DNA of 64,000 bases from Rhodopseudomonas palustris JSC-3b (GTDB taxonomy: Bacteria > Pseudomonadota > Alphaproteobacteria > Rhizobiales > Xanthobacteraceae), in NCBI GenBank assembly GCA_000504425.1, contig KI632513.1, forward strand, positions 2,444,119-2,508,118, given 5' to 3'. Below are positions 18,129-28,786 of the stretch, in pieces. The translations under genes and the position numbers were made by a program. Each line of letters opens with the position of its first letter. The first letter of the stretch is position 1. The notes under the pieces were generated by a model. It was not told the origin of the DNA. It saw only the letters and a program-made list of their open reading frames with translations, and made no database searches.

Positions 18129-19808
18129 TCATGCCACCTGTGCTGGAGGCGGCGCCGTCGCCGCCTCGCGGGCCAGCAGGGCCGCGATCTTGTCCTTGCA
18201 AGAACCGCACCCACCGCCGGCCTGGGTCAGCAACGTCACCTGCGCGATCACGGAAAGATCGCGCGCCCGGATCGCATCCTCGACCGTGCCGACATCAATG
18301 CCCTTGCACGGACAGAGCACGGCGGCGCGGCGCGCAGCTTCAGTTTCGGCTGCGTCGGGCGGCAGCGCGGCGGCGTCCTGCCCGGCTGCTTCCGCGGCAT
18401 TGGCGGCATCGGCGCGCGTTTCCCAGCTGGTTTCCTCCCAGGGCGGCGGGGTGCGCACCTGCGCCCACACCGGATTGGACAGCGCCTTGTCGATCTGCCG
18501 GACCAATTCGACGATGCCGTGATAGCCGGCATAGGCGTAGTGCCGCTCCTGGTTGATATCGAGCCAGGGCATCTTGGCCTTCAGCGCCACGAACTGCGAG
18601 CGGCCGCCCGACAGCATGATGTCGGCCTGCGCTTCCTTCAGCATCTTGTACATTTCGCGCGGCCGCAGATCGTCGATCTGGTGCACGTCCGGGCTCATTT
18701 CCTTGAGCCGCTCTTTGTCTTCCTTCGTCGATTTCTTGACACTGGAGCCGACAATGGTCAGCCCGGCCTCCTGCAGCGCCGACACCACCGACCATGATTT
18801 CACGCCGCCGGTGATCAGCAACACCTTCTTGCCGGCCAGCCGTTCGCTATAGGTCTTGATCGCGGCGAAGGCGCGCGCTTCCTCGCGCGCAATCACTTCT
18901 TCGACCCGGTCCATCAGCTCGGGATCAGCGCCGCGCGCGATCAACAGCCCGGCGATCTGCCGCAGCGCGTCCGAGGTGTCGGTGATGCCGTAGAACGAGC
19001 CTTCGAAATACGGGATGCCGTAGCGCTCCTCCATCTTGCGCGCAACGTTGATCATCGCGGTCGAGCACACCATCATGGTGGCACGGGCGCGGTGCGCCTG
19101 CGCGATCTCGTGATAGCGCGCGTCGCCCGACAGACAGCACAGCACCCGGATGCCGAGTTCATCGAGCAGCGGCTTCACCTGCCACAGCTCGCCGGCGACA
19201 TTATATTCGCCGATGATATTGATGTCGTAGGGCGTCGTGAATTCCGGCTCCTGCGTGCCGATCACGTAATCCAGCATCGCCTCGCCGGCGAGCTTGTTGC
19301 CGAGATTTTTCGGCCCCACAAAGCCCGGCGCCATGATCGGAATGCACGGCTTGCCAAAGCGCTCACTGGCGACCTTGCACACCGCGACGATATCGTCGCC
19401 CATCATTGCCGGCACGCAGGTCTGATAGACGAACACCGCCGGCGGGTCATATTTCTCGATGATTTCGCGGATCGACTTGAACAGCCGCTTTTCGCCGCCG
19501 AACACCACGTCGTTCTCGCTCATGTCGGTGGTGAAGCTGGTGCGATACAGCTTCGATCCCGACGACTTCACGCCGCGATTGTCCCAGGACGAACCTTCGC
19601 AGGCGATCGGGCCGTGCACCAGATGCGCGACATCCGTCACCGGCTGCAGCGCGATCTTGGCGCCGTCGAAGGCGCAGCCACCGGCTGCGCCCCCCGGCTG
19701 CAGCGGCTTGCTGCAGCCCTTCTTGCGTTCCTTGACCGACTTGCCGGCATTGGTCGCGCAGGCTGGCTCGTTGAAGACGTCTTGGATCTTGTCGGCCAGC
19801 CTGCTCAT
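18129..19808 (-). CDS. nifE: NifE, FeMo-co scaffold alpha subunit with C-terminal BFD-like domain
   Basis: 559 residues, about 80-90 longer than the usual ~470. Residues 1-440 are a standard NifD-like scaffold ([30 protein letters not shown]). After an Ala/Pro/Glu linker (about 440-490) comes a compact cysteine domain with CPCK (499-502) and CGSC (534-537). That CxC...CxxC spacing is the bacterioferritin-associated-ferredoxin (BFD)-like [2Fe-2S] type also found in the middle of NifU. Similar tails are known to me from related rhizobial NifE. An additional electron or cluster donor site on NifEN is inferred. Confidence 0.95.
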   Translation of the reverse strand: MSRLADKIQDVFNEPACATNAGKSVKERKKGCSKPLQPGGAAGGCAFDGAKIALQPVTDVAHLVHGPIACEGSSWDNRGVKSSGSKLYRTSFTTDMSENDVVFGGEKRLFKSIREIIEKYDPPAVFVYQTCVPAMMGDDIVAVCKVASERFGKPCIPIMAPGFVGPKNLGNKLAGEAMLDYVIGTQEPEFTTPYDINIIGEYNVAGELWQVKPLLDELGIRVLCCLSGDARYHEIAQAHRARATMMVCSTAMINVARKMEERYGIPYFEGSFYGITDTSDALRQIAGLLIARGADPELMDRVEEVIAREEARAFAAIKTYSERLAGKKVLLITGGVKSWSVVSALQEAGLTIVGSSVKKSTKEDKERLKEMSPDVHQIDDLRPREMYKMLKEAQADIMLSGGRSQFVALKAKMPWLDINQERHYAYAGYHGIVELVRQIDKALSNPVWAQVRTPPPWEETSWETRADAANAAEAAGQDAAALPPDAAETEAARRAAVLCPCKGIDVGTVEDAIRARDLSVIAQVTLLTQAGGGCGSCKDKIAALLAREAATAPPPAQVA

Positions 19809-19842
19809 GATTCCCGTCCGTTCGTCGGTTAGGTTGTGGTCC

Positions 19843-21399
19843 TCAGCGGATGATGTCGAAGCTGATGTCGTTGACGCCAGCGACGACGTTCTTGTCCATC
19901 TCGTCGAAGATCTTATCGAGGATCTTGACCAGGAGGTTCAGACCGCCCTGATAGCCCCAGATCGGCGCACGGTGGTGGTGGTGCCGGTCGAAGATCGGGA
20001 AGCCGACGCGGATCAGCGGCGTGCCGGTGTCGCGCTCAAGATACTTGCCGTAGGTGTTGCCGATCAGGAAATCGACCGGCCGCGTGAACAGCAGCGAGCG
20101 CAGGTGCCAAAGGTCCTTGCCGGCGTACACCTTGCAGTCCTTGCCGAACGGCGTGGAGTCGAGCAGTGCCTGCACCTTGGCTTCCCAGGCCTTGTTGCCG
20201 TTGGTCGCCAGGATGGTGGTCGGCTCAGCACCGAGTTCGAGCAGGAACTCGGCGACGCCGTAGCAGAGATCCGGATCGCCGAAGATCGCGAACTTCTTGC
20301 CGTGGATGTGCGCGTTGGAGTCGGCGATCGCATCGACCAGGCGGCCACGCTCCTTGGTGATCGCATCCGGGATCGCCTTGCCGGTCAGCCGCGACACTTC
20401 CATCAGGAAGCGGTCGGTGCCGGTGACGCCCACCGGATGGTTGAGCGCGACCACTTCCTGGCCATGCTCGGCGATCGTCGCCAGGGTCTTTTCGGTGCAG
20501 AATTCCTGCATCGAAATGGTGGCCTTGGCGTGCACGGCATTGGTCACCTGCTCGAGCGTGGTGCCGCCGTCATACATCCGGAACTCGCCATCGGTCGGCG
20601 TATCCCAGACGTCGCTGGTGTCGCCGAGAATGGTGTAGCTGACGCCCATGGTGTCGAACAGCCGCTTCACTTCGCGCAGGTTGCCGACGGTGTAGCCGTC
20701 AAAACCGCCGATGAAGTTGATCGACTCGTTCGGCTGCCGCTCGAGCTTGTCCACGGTGCCGGACTTGCCGTCCCAGAAGTGCTCAACGATGCCCTTGATC
20801 GCATTGTCGTAGCCGGTGACATGGCTGCCGACGAAGGCCGGGGTGTGCGCGAAAGGCACGTCGAACTCGTTCGGAACCGAGCCCTTTTCCTTGGCATTCT
20901 TGATGAAGGCGTTGAGGTCGTCACCGATGACTTCCGCCATACAGGTGGTCGAGACCGCGATCATCTTCGGCTGATACAGCGCATAGGCGTTGGCCAGACC
21001 GTCGATCATGTTGTTCAGGCCACCGAACACCGCGGCGTCTTCGGTCATCGACGAGGACACCGCCGAGGTCGGCTCCTTGAAGTGACGCGACAGATGGCTG
21101 CGATAATAGGCGACGCAGCCCTGCGAACCATGCACGAACGGCAGGGTCTTTTCGAAGCCGACCGCGGCGAACACCGCGCCGAGCGGCTGGCAAGCCTTGG
21201 CCGGGTTGATGCACAGCGCCTCGCGGGCGAAGTTCTTTTCCTGATATTCCGGAGTCTTGGTCCACTCACGGATGCGGTCGACTTCGGAATCGGACGGCGC
21301 CTTTTCGAAGTTCTTCCGCTTGGCCTTCAACATGTCCTGATATTCGGTCTCGCGAAACAGGACGGCGTGATCGATGACGTTGTCCGCACTCTGGGTCAT
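19843..21399 (-). CDS. nifK: NifK, MoFe protein beta subunit
   Basis: 518 residues from ATG 21399. P-cluster ligands fall at C70 ([10 protein letters not shown]), C95 ([10 protein letters not shown]) and C153 ([12 protein letters not shown]), the same numbering as Azotobacter NifK. With NifD it forms the alpha2beta2 MoFe protein that reduces N2. The open frame continues upstream into nifD; the chosen Met starts the family sequence MTQSADNV and has AAAGAACACGTC upstream, a modest ribosome site. It lies 68 bp after nifD. Confidence 0.98.
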   Translation of the reverse strand: MTQSADNVIDHAVLFRETEYQDMLKAKRKNFEKAPSDSEVDRIREWTKTPEYQEKNFAREALCINPAKACQPLGAVFAAVGFEKTLPFVHGSQGCVAYYRSHLSRHFKEPTSAVSSSMTEDAAVFGGLNNMIDGLANAYALYQPKMIAVSTTCMAEVIGDDLNAFIKNAKEKGSVPNEFDVPFAHTPAFVGSHVTGYDNAIKGIVEHFWDGKSGTVDKLERQPNESINFIGGFDGYTVGNLREVKRLFDTMGVSYTILGDTSDVWDTPTDGEFRMYDGGTTLEQVTNAVHAKATISMQEFCTEKTLATIAEHGQEVVALNHPVGVTGTDRFLMEVSRLTGKAIPDAITKERGRLVDAIADSNAHIHGKKFAIFGDPDLCYGVAEFLLELGAEPTTILATNGNKAWEAKVQALLDSTPFGKDCKVYAGKDLWHLRSLLFTRPVDFLIGNTYGKYLERDTGTPLIRVGFPIFDRHHHHRAPIWGYQGGLNLLVKILDKIFDEMDKNVVAGVNDISFDIIR

Positions 21400-21467
21400 G
21401 ACGTGTTCTTTCCGAGAAGATCGTTGGCTTGGCTCCCGGCTGGTGCCGGGAGCAGCGGGTCTGCGCC

Positions 21468-22928
21468 TCAGCTCCAAGGCGCCTTGGTCAGTTTCCAGAT
21501 CGGCGAGTTGATCGCGATGTCCATGTCGCGGGCGAAGATCGCGAACCCGTCATAGCCGTGATACGGGCCCGAATAGTCCCACGAATGCATCTGGCGGAAC
21601 GGCACACCCATCTTCTGGAAGATGTACTTTTCCTTGATGCCCGAGCCGACCAGGTCCGGACGCACCTTCTCGACAAACTTCTCGAACTCGTAGCCGGTGA
21701 CGTCGTCATAGATCAGCGTCGAGTCCTTGATGTAGTGCGTGGTGCGCTGGTAGTCGTCGTTGTGCGCGAATTCGTAGCCGGTGCCGACTACTTCCATGCC
21801 GAGGTCTTCATAGGCGCCGATCACGTGGCGCGGCCGCAGACCGCCGACATAGAGCATCACCTTCTTGCCTTCGAGGCGCGGACGGTACTTGGCGAGCACC
21901 GCATCGACCATCGGGCGGTATTTGGCGATCACGCGCTCGGCACCTTCCTTGATCTTGTCGTCGAAGTAGCTGGCGATTTCGCGCAAGCTCGCTTCGATCT
22001 TGCTCGGCCCGAAGAAGTTGTATTCGACCCACGGAATACCGAACTTTTCTTCCATGTGGCGGGTGATGTAGTTCATCGAGCGATAGCAGTGCAGCACGTT
22101 GAGCTTGGCCTTCGGCGTCGCTTCCAGCTCGGCCAGGGTGCCGTCGCCGGACCACTGCGCGATCACGCGCAGACCCATCTCCTCGAGCAGGATGCGGGAC
22201 GACCAGGCGTCGCCGCCGATGTTGTAGTCGCCGATGATCGCGACGTCGTACGGCGTCGATTCGAACGCGGCGAGCTTGTCGCCACTCTTTTCGAACACCC
22301 AGTCACGGATCGCGTCGTTGGCGATGTGGTGGCCGAGCGACTGCGACACACCGCGGAAGCCTTCGCAGCGCACCGGAACGATGGTCTTGTTGTGCTCCTT
22401 ACCTTTGGCCTTCGACACCGCTTCGATGTCGTCGCCGATCAGACCGATCGGGCATTCCGACTGCACGCTGATGCCGCCATTGAGCGGGAACAGTTCCTGA
22501 ATCTCGTCAATCATCTTGCCGAGCTTCTTGTCGCCGCCGAACACGATGTCCTTCTCCTGGAAGTCGGAGGTGAACTGCATCGTGCCAAAAGTGTCGACGC
22601 CGGTGGTGCCGTAATAGTAGTTGCGGCGCGAACCCCAGGAGTACTGGCCGCAGCCGACCGGGCCGTGGCTGATGTGGATCATGTCCTTGATCGGACCCCA
22701 GACCACACCCTTCGAGCCGGCATAGGCACAGCCGCGGATGGTCATGACACCGGGGATCGACTTGATGTTCGACTTAACCCCGCAATCGGGCTTGCCGGAT
22801 TCATAAGTGTTGAGGTGCTTGGCGCGGCGCTTCGCTGCCTTGTCCGGATAGGCCTTGAGGACCTCCCCGATCAGTTCCTTGTTGCGCGCCGTGATTTCGT
22901 CGGTGGTGGCTGCGATCGCAGAGCTCAT
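21468..22928 (-). CDS. nifD: NifD, MoFe protein alpha subunit
   Basis: 486 residues from the second of two adjacent ATGs. GAGG lies 7 nt before ATG 22928 but only 1 nt before ATG 22934. P-cluster ligands are C67, C93 and C159; FeMo-co is held by C281 ([10 protein letters not shown]) and H448 ([11 protein letters not shown]). The substrate-pocket Gln196 and His200 (VSQSLGHH) are intact, so the active site looks fully functional for molybdenum nitrogenase. Confidence 0.98.
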   Translation of the reverse strand: MSSAIAATTDEITARNKELIGEVLKAYPDKAAKRRAKHLNTYESGKPDCGVKSNIKSIPGVMTIRGCAYAGSKGVVWGPIKDMIHISHGPVGCGQYSWGSRRNYYYGTTGVDTFGTMQFTSDFQEKDIVFGGDKKLGKMIDEIQELFPLNGGISVQSECPIGLIGDDIEAVSKAKGKEHNKTIVPVRCEGFRGVSQSLGHHIANDAIRDWVFEKSGDKLAAFESTPYDVAIIGDYNIGGDAWSSRILLEEMGLRVIAQWSGDGTLAELEATPKAKLNVLHCYRSMNYITRHMEEKFGIPWVEYNFFGPSKIEASLREIASYFDDKIKEGAERVIAKYRPMVDAVLAKYRPRLEGKKVMLYVGGLRPRHVIGAYEDLGMEVVGTGYEFAHNDDYQRTTHYIKDSTLIYDDVTGYEFEKFVEKVRPDLVGSGIKEKYIFQKMGVPFRQMHSWDYSGPYHGYDGFAIFARDMDIAINSPIWKLTKAPWS

Positions 22929-23007
22929 GGTCATACCTCGTTTCGCGGGATCGTCGCTCGCGGCGCCGGCTGCCCGTAAGCAGCCGGGCCGGTCAGACGC
23001 GTGTTGA

Positions 23008-24081
<1,074 letters not shown>

Positions 24082-24137
24082 TTAAAAATCGTTCTAAATG
24101 AGGTGGTTAGCTGGGATGAACGGCAGGATCGGGCTGT

Positions 24138-24153
24138 TGTTTCAAATCCGACA
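24138..24153. promoter_or_regulatory. NifA site 1 of nifH
   Basis: TGTTTCAAATCCGACA, TGT-N10-ACA, 71 bp upstream of the nifH -24 element. Confidence 0.78.
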
Positions 24154-24187
24154 TCGGCCCCTGGCACCCGACATCGCCGCATCGCTC

Positions 24188-24203
24188 TGTCCGAAAGGAA
24201 ACA
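24188..24203. promoter_or_regulatory. NifA site 2 of nifH
   Basis: TGTCCGAAAGGAAACA, TGT-N10-ACA, 121 bp upstream of the nifH -24 element. Confidence 0.78.
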
Positions 24204-24241
24204 ACATGATGCCACCGCTGACGATGACAGCAGTTCTGTGC

Positions 24242-24257
24242 TGTCCGACATGCCACA
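24242..24257. promoter_or_regulatory. NifA site 3 of nifH
   Basis: TGTCCGACATGCCACA, TGT-N10-ACA, 175 bp upstream of the nifH -24 element. It is the distal site, 175 bp from the IS4-family insertion. Confidence 0.7.
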
Positions 24258-24295
24258 GCGCGGAAACTACGCATCAGCAGTGCTGAAAACGACAA

Positions 24296-24316
24296 TGGCC
24301 GGGACAAGCCCGGCCA
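24296..24316. repeat. Single REP-like hairpin
   Basis: TGGCCGGG (24296-24303) and CCCGGCCA (24309-24316) form an 8-bp stem. The same half-element occurs in the longer repeats at 24.36 and 30.73 kb. Confidence 0.5.
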
Positions 24317-24355
24317 ATGGTGAACTTAAACGATCAGGTCGTATCAATGATCGTC

Positions 24356-24431
24356 ATACCCGCGCTTGTCGCGGGTATCCACGTCTTAGAATCGTCGCAA
24401 GATCAAAGACGTGGATGGCCGGGACGAGCCC
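24356..24431. repeat. Three-hairpin REP element, interrupted by the IS
   Basis: Successive palindromes are ATACCCGCG/CGCGGGTAT (24356-24378), CCACGTCTT/AAGACGTGG (24379-24387 with 24406-24414) and ATGGCCGGG/CCCGGCCAT. The last one starts at 24415 and is completed at about 25869 once the IS and one target duplication are removed. The copy at 30731-30813 has the same parts in the opposite order, so this is a dispersed composite palindrome. Confidence 0.75.
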
Positions 24432-25852
24432 TACGAGATTCACACATCTTGTCGGAGCTTCCAGCCTTGCAGCATGGCCTTCAGTGATTGAAGGCCGTGC
24501 AGCATGACGATGGGGCCAGGTTTACCGTAGTAGCCGGTCCATCCGCCGAGCCGGGCGCAGACCCAGCTGGCGTAGGCGAGCGATCCTTTGGGGTGCGGGT
24601 TCTTCTGTTTCGCGGTTTTGCCTTCGAGGGTCTGGCAGATCGCTTCCAGCGCCGGCTGGTCGTCGGAGGCGAGCGCGTCCTGTAACGGTCGACCGGCTTG
24701 GCCGTCGCGCTCGCGTACCATCTGCAGCACTTGAATGGCAGCGATCAGGGTTGCGGTGGTCAGGTTCTCGAATGGCTCATCCTCGGTGATCCGCACCGCT
24801 TCGATGTCGAAGCCCTTGGTTTTCATCACCCGGAACAATTGCTCGATGGTCCAGCGCTGGCGGTAGAAGCCGGTGATCATCAAGGCCTGCGCCAGCGTCG
24901 TCACCGGGTGCGTCGTCAGCAGCCGCCAATGCACCGGCGTCGCCGCTTGTGGCGGATCAATCTCGCGCGCTTCCACCAAAGTGAGCGTCACGGTCTTCGG
25001 CAGCTTCGCCGCCTCACTGGGATGATTGCGTTTCGGCCGCTTCAGGGTGATCTCGCGGGCACGCAGCGCCAGCGTCGCCTGACGCACCGGCCGGCCCGGA
25101 TGAGCCGGGACATCAATGGTTTCGCAGCCGAGTTCGGCCTCCTGCGCCAGGCAGTCATACAATGAGCCGCCACCTTCCAGCATCCGGTCATGGTGGGCAC
25201 GGATCAATAGTTCGGTCTCGGCGGGCCGACAGGCAAACTCCTCGTAGATATCGCCTTCCCGGTCGGCGATCACGGTCACGCAAGCCGCGCCTGCCGCGAC
25301 CAGGCTGGCCGCGGTCTGGGTCGCATCGAGCCAGCGCCGGCTTTCCTTGTCCTCGAACGGCCGCTTGCCGCACAGATGTTTCTTGCCGCCAACGCGGCTC
25401 AGGAACACCGCATCGACAAGGCCGAGCAATCCGCCATCGCCGGCATCCACCGCGATCATCGGATGCAGGTTCAAACTGCTTAGTTTGCCATCGTCGCGCA
25501 GCGTCGTGGTGTCCTGGATCGCCAGGATGTGGCGGTCCTTGACCAGCAAGGCGGTGCGCGCCCGCGCATGCGCGACCATCTCGTTCGGTGTCACCTTCGG
25601 GTTACGCAAAAATCGGGTGAAGCGCATCTCGCCGGCCCGATTGCCCCCGACGCGGCGGACGCTGACGCCCGCTTGGCCCACAGCAACCAGCCGAGCCAGC
25701 AAGCAGGCCCCCCTTTTTCCAGGCGCCGGTCGCCAAACCGTCCCAAACCACCTTCCATCTGCTGCCCCTGAATCGTCGATCTTGGCACAGCAGCGATTCA
25801 GAAAAATCGCCGTGCCGCAAGCCGCGTCAGAATCAGATGTGTGAATGTCGTA
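24432..25852 (-). mobile_element. IS4-family insertion sequence, 1421 bp, with 11-bp target duplication
   Basis: The terminal inverted repeats are 18 bp with one mismatch: TACGAGATTCACACATCT (24432-24449) against the complement of 25835-25852. The 11-bp sequence GGGACGAGCCC flanks both ends (24421-24431 and 25853-25863), the expected target duplication length for IS4-type elements. Removing the IS and one duplication restores a REP hairpin. It carries one transposase gene, broken by a frameshift as read. The insertion separates the nifH regulatory region from the nifB operon. Confidence 0.9.
24440..25788 (-). pseudogene. IS4/Tn5-like transposase, frameshifted near the 5' end
   Basis: The DDE core is intact in a 24440-25702 frame: DTTTLRD, VIADREGDIYEEF and the YREK motif YRQRWTIEQLFRVMK. 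The expected Tn5-like N-terminus (GRFGDRRLEKGG) is encoded from GTG 25788 in another frame. The frames join at a homopolymer tract, G6 next to A5 on the coding strand (25708-25718), where a -1 shift gives LEKGG-ACLLARLV, the family-like sequence. Either the copy is inactive, or it is rescued by slippage, or the tract holds a sequencing error. An internal start could still make an N-terminally shortened protein. Confidence 0.75.
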
Positions 25853-25923
25853 GGGACGAGCCCGGCCATGACGTGCGGAGGGGTTGGTAGCAATCGTCGC
25901 TGGTATTCGTCGAAGAGCGACGG

Positions 25924-26826
25924 TTACACGGTCGCGCGATCGCTCGACTGAACGCCGGCCAGCGCGCTGACGAACTCAGCCAGGCTGGCATCGATGCGCG
26001 TGATGCCCTGCTCCTCAAGAAAGCGCGCTTCATTGCGGGTGGGCGGTTCCGGCAGCAGCGCCCAATGGCGATCGGACGAGCGCTTCATGATCTGCCGGGC
26101 AAAGCTGCGCTCGAGCTGGTCAGCAAAGCGACAACCAAGGAACAGGAAGTGACGGTTCGTGCGCAGCTCCTGCACCGGCAGCGGGATCGGCGTCTGAATG
26201 TCGATCTCTGTCAGCACTTCGACAAAGTCGCTGTCGGAAATCAGGAAATTGCCGGCCGGCCGCACCGAACCAAGCGGCTGATAGAGCAGCGTGAACCATC
26301 CGGCCACTTCCGCCGGCGGCCGCGCAAAAATGGTGGTGTCGTCGGTGACCAGCGCTGGCGGCGGCTCCGGCACCGCGCTGCCATCGGCGCGAAAATAGTT
26401 GAACCAGCGGCCGAAATGCGCGGTCTGGCTGACACCCTGCACCAGGCCCCAATTGCGGCGCGCCGCGAGCGCCCGCTGCGGCACGTCGTCATACCAGGCG
26501 TGCACCACCAACGGCAGCAGCGGCAGCGCCGCCAGCGCGCGGTGCAGCTCTGTCGGCGCAGTTTCCGGCGCGAACGCCTCGGTCATCATCTTGTTGAGCG
26601 TGACGCGATGCTTGAAGTTCTCGATATATTGCGCGGCGCTGGTGAGGTTGCCGCGCAGCTTGTGCGGCACCTTCACCTTGGTGGTGAGTTGCGCCACCAA
26701 TTGCTCGGCCGAATCCGGCACAGCACAGGCGTCGCCCGCGAGCCGCAGCACGCCTGGCCCGAGATAAGGCACGACCCGGCCGATACGGAGCTGATCGAGG
26801 ATGTCGGCAAAGGCTGCTGCGGTCAT
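25924..26826 (-). CDS. SIR2-like domain protein, nif-operon associated
   Basis: 300 residues. The N-terminus RIGRVVPYLGPGVLRLAGDA resembles the SIR2-like fold's nucleotide-binding start. Later segments (LPLLPLVVHAWYDD, NFLISDSDFVEVL, HFLFLGCRFADQLERSFARQ) match the SIR2_2-type arrangement, with LISDSDF and FLGCRF in conserved positions. It lies 9 bp after nifT at the end of the nifB operon. NAD cleavage or deacylation is known for some family members; what it does in nitrogen fixation is not established. Confidence 0.65.
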   Translation of the reverse strand: MTAAAFADILDQLRIGRVVPYLGPGVLRLAGDACAVPDSAEQLVAQLTTKVKVPHKLRGNLTSAAQYIENFKHRVTLNKMMTEAFAPETAPTELHRALAALPLLPLVVHAWYDDVPQRALAARRNWGLVQGVSQTAHFGRWFNYFRADGSAVPEPPPALVTDDTTIFARPPAEVAGWFTLLYQPLGSVRPAGNFLISDSDFVEVLTEIDIQTPIPLPVQELRTNRHFLFLGCRFADQLERSFARQIMKRSSDRHWALLPEPPTRNEARFLEEQGITRIDASLAEFVSALAGVQSSDRATV

Positions 26827-26835
26827 GACGGCGGC

Positions 26836-27039
26836 TCAGAGCTTGCGGGCTTCAACGGTGATCGGCAGCCGCGTATCAGCGGCCAGCGCAGGCAATTCCA
26901 ACTGCCAGCCATTGGCGAGCGTGATCTGCCCGCCCCACATCTCCGGCTTTTCCATCGCCACGATCGGTTCTTCGAGATCCTTTTTCGGCACATAGGCCGA
27001 TAGCTGCCCCTGCGCTCCCTTACGAATCATCACTTTCAT
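26836..27039 (-). CDS. nifT: NifT/FixU
   Basis: 67 residues, MKVMIRKGAQGQLSAYVPKK at the start and EMWGGQITLANGWQLELP in the middle, the NifT/FixU signature. Its function is unknown and it is usually dispensable. It lies between nifZ and the SIR2-like gene. Confidence 0.93.
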   Translation of the reverse strand: MKVMIRKGAQGQLSAYVPKKDLEEPIVAMEKPEMWGGQITLANGWQLELPALAADTRLPITVEARKL

Positions 27040-27072
27040 CGTTTGTCATTCCTTGTTGGCCGCACCATGCGG

Positions 27073-27303
27073 CTAGAGCGCCATGATCTCATGTTCGAGA
27101 CAGCCGACCAGCCGGCTGGCACCGAACTCGACCAGATAGACCGGGGTGTTGCTCTCGACGTGAAAGCCGATATTGACGATCTCGCCGGTGTCGCCGGTCG
27201 GCACCAGCAGCGCGCCATCCGGCTGATCCGGGAACGAACCGTCATTGCACAGATCGATCGACGCCTTGACCCGCTGTCCCCATTGATAACGCGGCTCGCC
27301 CAT
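27073..27303 (-). CDS. nifZ: NifZ, second copy
   Basis: 76 residues from ATG 27303; its A overlaps the upstream gene's TGA (TGATG), and a GTG 3 bp earlier is also possible. The NifZ core is present: EPRYQWGQRVKASIDLCNDG and LLVPTGDTGEIVNIG. NifZ helps form the second P-cluster of MoFe protein. It is a tandem paralogue of the gene directly upstream. Confidence 0.9.
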   Translation of the reverse strand: MGEPRYQWGQRVKASIDLCNDGSFPDQPDGALLVPTGDTGEIVNIGFHVESNTPVYLVEFGASRLVGCLEHEIMAL

Positions 27304-27596
27304 CACACGCCCTCCCGTACGGCCGGCTCGACCGACACCAGCTCACGCCCCTTCATGCCGACGCGGCGCCCCGCGGTGACGAAATCGACGCCGTAGATAT
27401 AGTAACGCTGCAGGAACGTGCCGATCGAGACCACGTAGCCCTCATCGCCTTTCTTCACCAACAGGTCGCCGATCTCCTTGCCGGGAAAGGTGCCGTCATT
27501 GCGGATGTTGAGGCGCGAGCGCACCTTTTGTCCGTATTCGAACGCCGGCGGACCGTCGAGTTCGACTTCATCGCTATCACGGATGATGTTGCTCAT
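27303..27596 (-). CDS. nifZ: NifZ, first copy
   Basis: 97 residues from ATG 27596. It aligns with the neighbouring copy: FEYGQKVRSRLNIRNDGTFP and LLVKKGDEGYVVSIG, then YIYGVDFV. It has extra residues at both ends. Tandem small NifZ genes are seen in some alphaproteobacteria, where larger NifZ proteins occur elsewhere. Confidence 0.9.
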   Translation of the reverse strand: MSNIIRDSDEVELDGPPAFEYGQKVRSRLNIRNDGTFPGKEIGDLLVKKGDEGYVVSIGTFLQRYYIYGVDFVTAGRRVGMKGRELVSVEPAVREGV

Positions 27597-27650
27597 CGCA
27601 CTCCCTCGCTTCGATTGCCGCAGCCGCAAGGCGGCTGGCGGTAGGTGCAG

Positions 27651-28187
27651 TCACTGATCATCGCCATATTCCCGCCGCTCCCAGACACCGAGCAGCAGCT
27701 TGGCATTGATCTTGTCGGATGGATCGAGTTCGAGCAGCTTGTCGATCGCGGCATGGGCCTCGTCGAGGTCGCCGAGCCGCATCTGCAAGTAAGCGTAGGC
27801 TTTTAGGCTGAACAGATAGAATCGCGGCAGCGCCGCGCCGAAATCGGAGAAGGCGGCGTCAGTCGCATGGACGCAGTGCCAGTCGAGCGGCAGGTTGTTA
27901 TCGCGCGCCGCCTTGATCAGACACTGGCACGCCAGTTCCAGCGCTTCGTGCAGCCGGCCTTTGTAGAAGAAGAACCGATAGAGCCCGATCAGCACCGCGG
28001 CGTGATCAGGCGCCAGCGCCAGTGCCTCGCACAGATGCTGTTCGGCCAGCTCGGCGCGGTGATAGAGCGCTGCCGCCTGATCGAGATGCTGCTGCGCAGC
28101 CGCCGGCAGGCCGGCCCCTAACAGCGCGCTCGCGAGCGCCGCATCGCGGCCGAACATCGCCTGATCGTCGTCGGCCGCCGAATTCAT
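27651..28187 (-). CDS. TPR-repeat protein in nif operon
   Basis: 178 residues with at least two tetratricopeptide-like helical pairs: AELAEQHLCEALALAPDHAA (about 45-65) and AYLQMRLGDLDEAHAAIDKL (about 133-152). The second is followed by ELDPSDKINAKLLLG. It is soluble, with no signal peptide. It lies 2 bp after the hesB-like gene and before nifZ. A scaffold or assembly role is inferred from the repeat type and position only. Confidence 0.75.
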   Translation of the reverse strand: MNSAADDDQAMFGRDAALASALLGAGLPAAAQQHLDQAAALYHRAELAEQHLCEALALAPDHAAVLIGLYRFFFYKGRLHEALELACQCLIKAARDNNLPLDWHCVHATDAAFSDFGAALPRFYLFSLKAYAYLQMRLGDLDEAHAAIDKLLELDPSDKINAKLLLGVWERREYGDDQ

Positions 28188-28189
28188 GA

Positions 28190-28543
28190 TCAGATCTCCC
28201 GCAGCTGGTGCGGCGTGTGGGTCGGCTTGACGACGTCGTCGCCACAGCCGCAGCCGGTCTTTTTCGGATCATGAAACATGAAGCCGCTGGTGGTCGGCGT
28301 TTCCAGAAAATCGACCACCACGCCGTCGAGCAACGCCAGGCTGTCTTTCGGGATGAACAGCCGCAGATCGCCGATCACCACCACTTCATCATCGGCGCGC
28401 GGTCCCGGCTCGACATCGAACTGCGCGGCTAATCCCGAACAGCCGCCTGCCTTCACCGCGAGCCGGAATCCGCTTGCCCCTGGACTGAACCGCAACATCC
28501 GGCGGATGAACTTGTCGGCAGACGGCGTGAGCGTGAAGGCCAT
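28190..28543 (-). CDS. HesB/IscA-like Fe-S carrier, second nif copy
   Basis: 117 residues from ATG 28543. A-type cysteines are present: VKAGGCSGLAAQFDV and the C-terminal KKTGCGCGDD, with the rest of the IscA-like barrel. It differs clearly from the copy at 14.0-14.4 kb. Position directly after fdxN and nifB suggests cluster supply for NifB or the ferredoxin. The open frame upstream of the chosen Met overlaps fdxN and is not conserved. Confidence 0.88.
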   Translation of the reverse strand: MAFTLTPSADKFIRRMLRFSPGASGFRLAVKAGGCSGLAAQFDVEPGPRADDEVVVIGDLRLFIPKDSLALLDGVVVDFLETPTTSGFMFHDPKKTGCGCGDDVVKPTHTPHQLREI

Positions 28544-28553
28544 GGTCCCCTCG

Positions 28554-28778
28554 TTAGGCTGGCGCTTGATAACGCGGCACTGCGCTATCGATGATACAGG
28601 TATGGTCAACCGGACAGACTGCGACGCATTGCGGCACGTCGTAATGACCGATGCATTCGGTGCATTTGCTGGCGTCGATCGCGAAGCTGCCACCCTTTTC
28701 AAAGATCGCAGCATTCGGACATTCGATCGAACAAGCCGAACATGACGTGCATTGCGAGGCGACGATCCGGTAAGCCAT
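28554..28778 (-). CDS. fdxN: FdxN-type 2[4Fe-4S] ferredoxin
   Basis: 74 residues. Cluster 1 is [12 protein letters not shown]; cluster 2 is [18 protein letters not shown], with the 8-residue insert between the second and third Cys typical of Alvin/FdxN ferredoxins of very low potential. FdxN donates electrons to NifB or NifH. It lies 8 bp after nifB. Confidence 0.94.
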   Translation of the reverse strand: MAYRIVASQCTSCSACSIECPNAAIFEKGGSFAIDASKCTECIGHYDVPQCVAVCPVDHTCIIDSAVPRYQAPA

Positions 28779-28786
28779 GCCCGCTC

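Noticed and set aside
19459-21555. Plus-strand frame of 698 codons opposite nifE/nifK
   Set aside because: It spans two genuine nif genes on the other strand and has shadow composition.
21429-22979. Plus-strand frame of 516 codons opposite nifD
   Set aside because: nifD is unmistakable on the minus strand; this frame is its antisense shadow.
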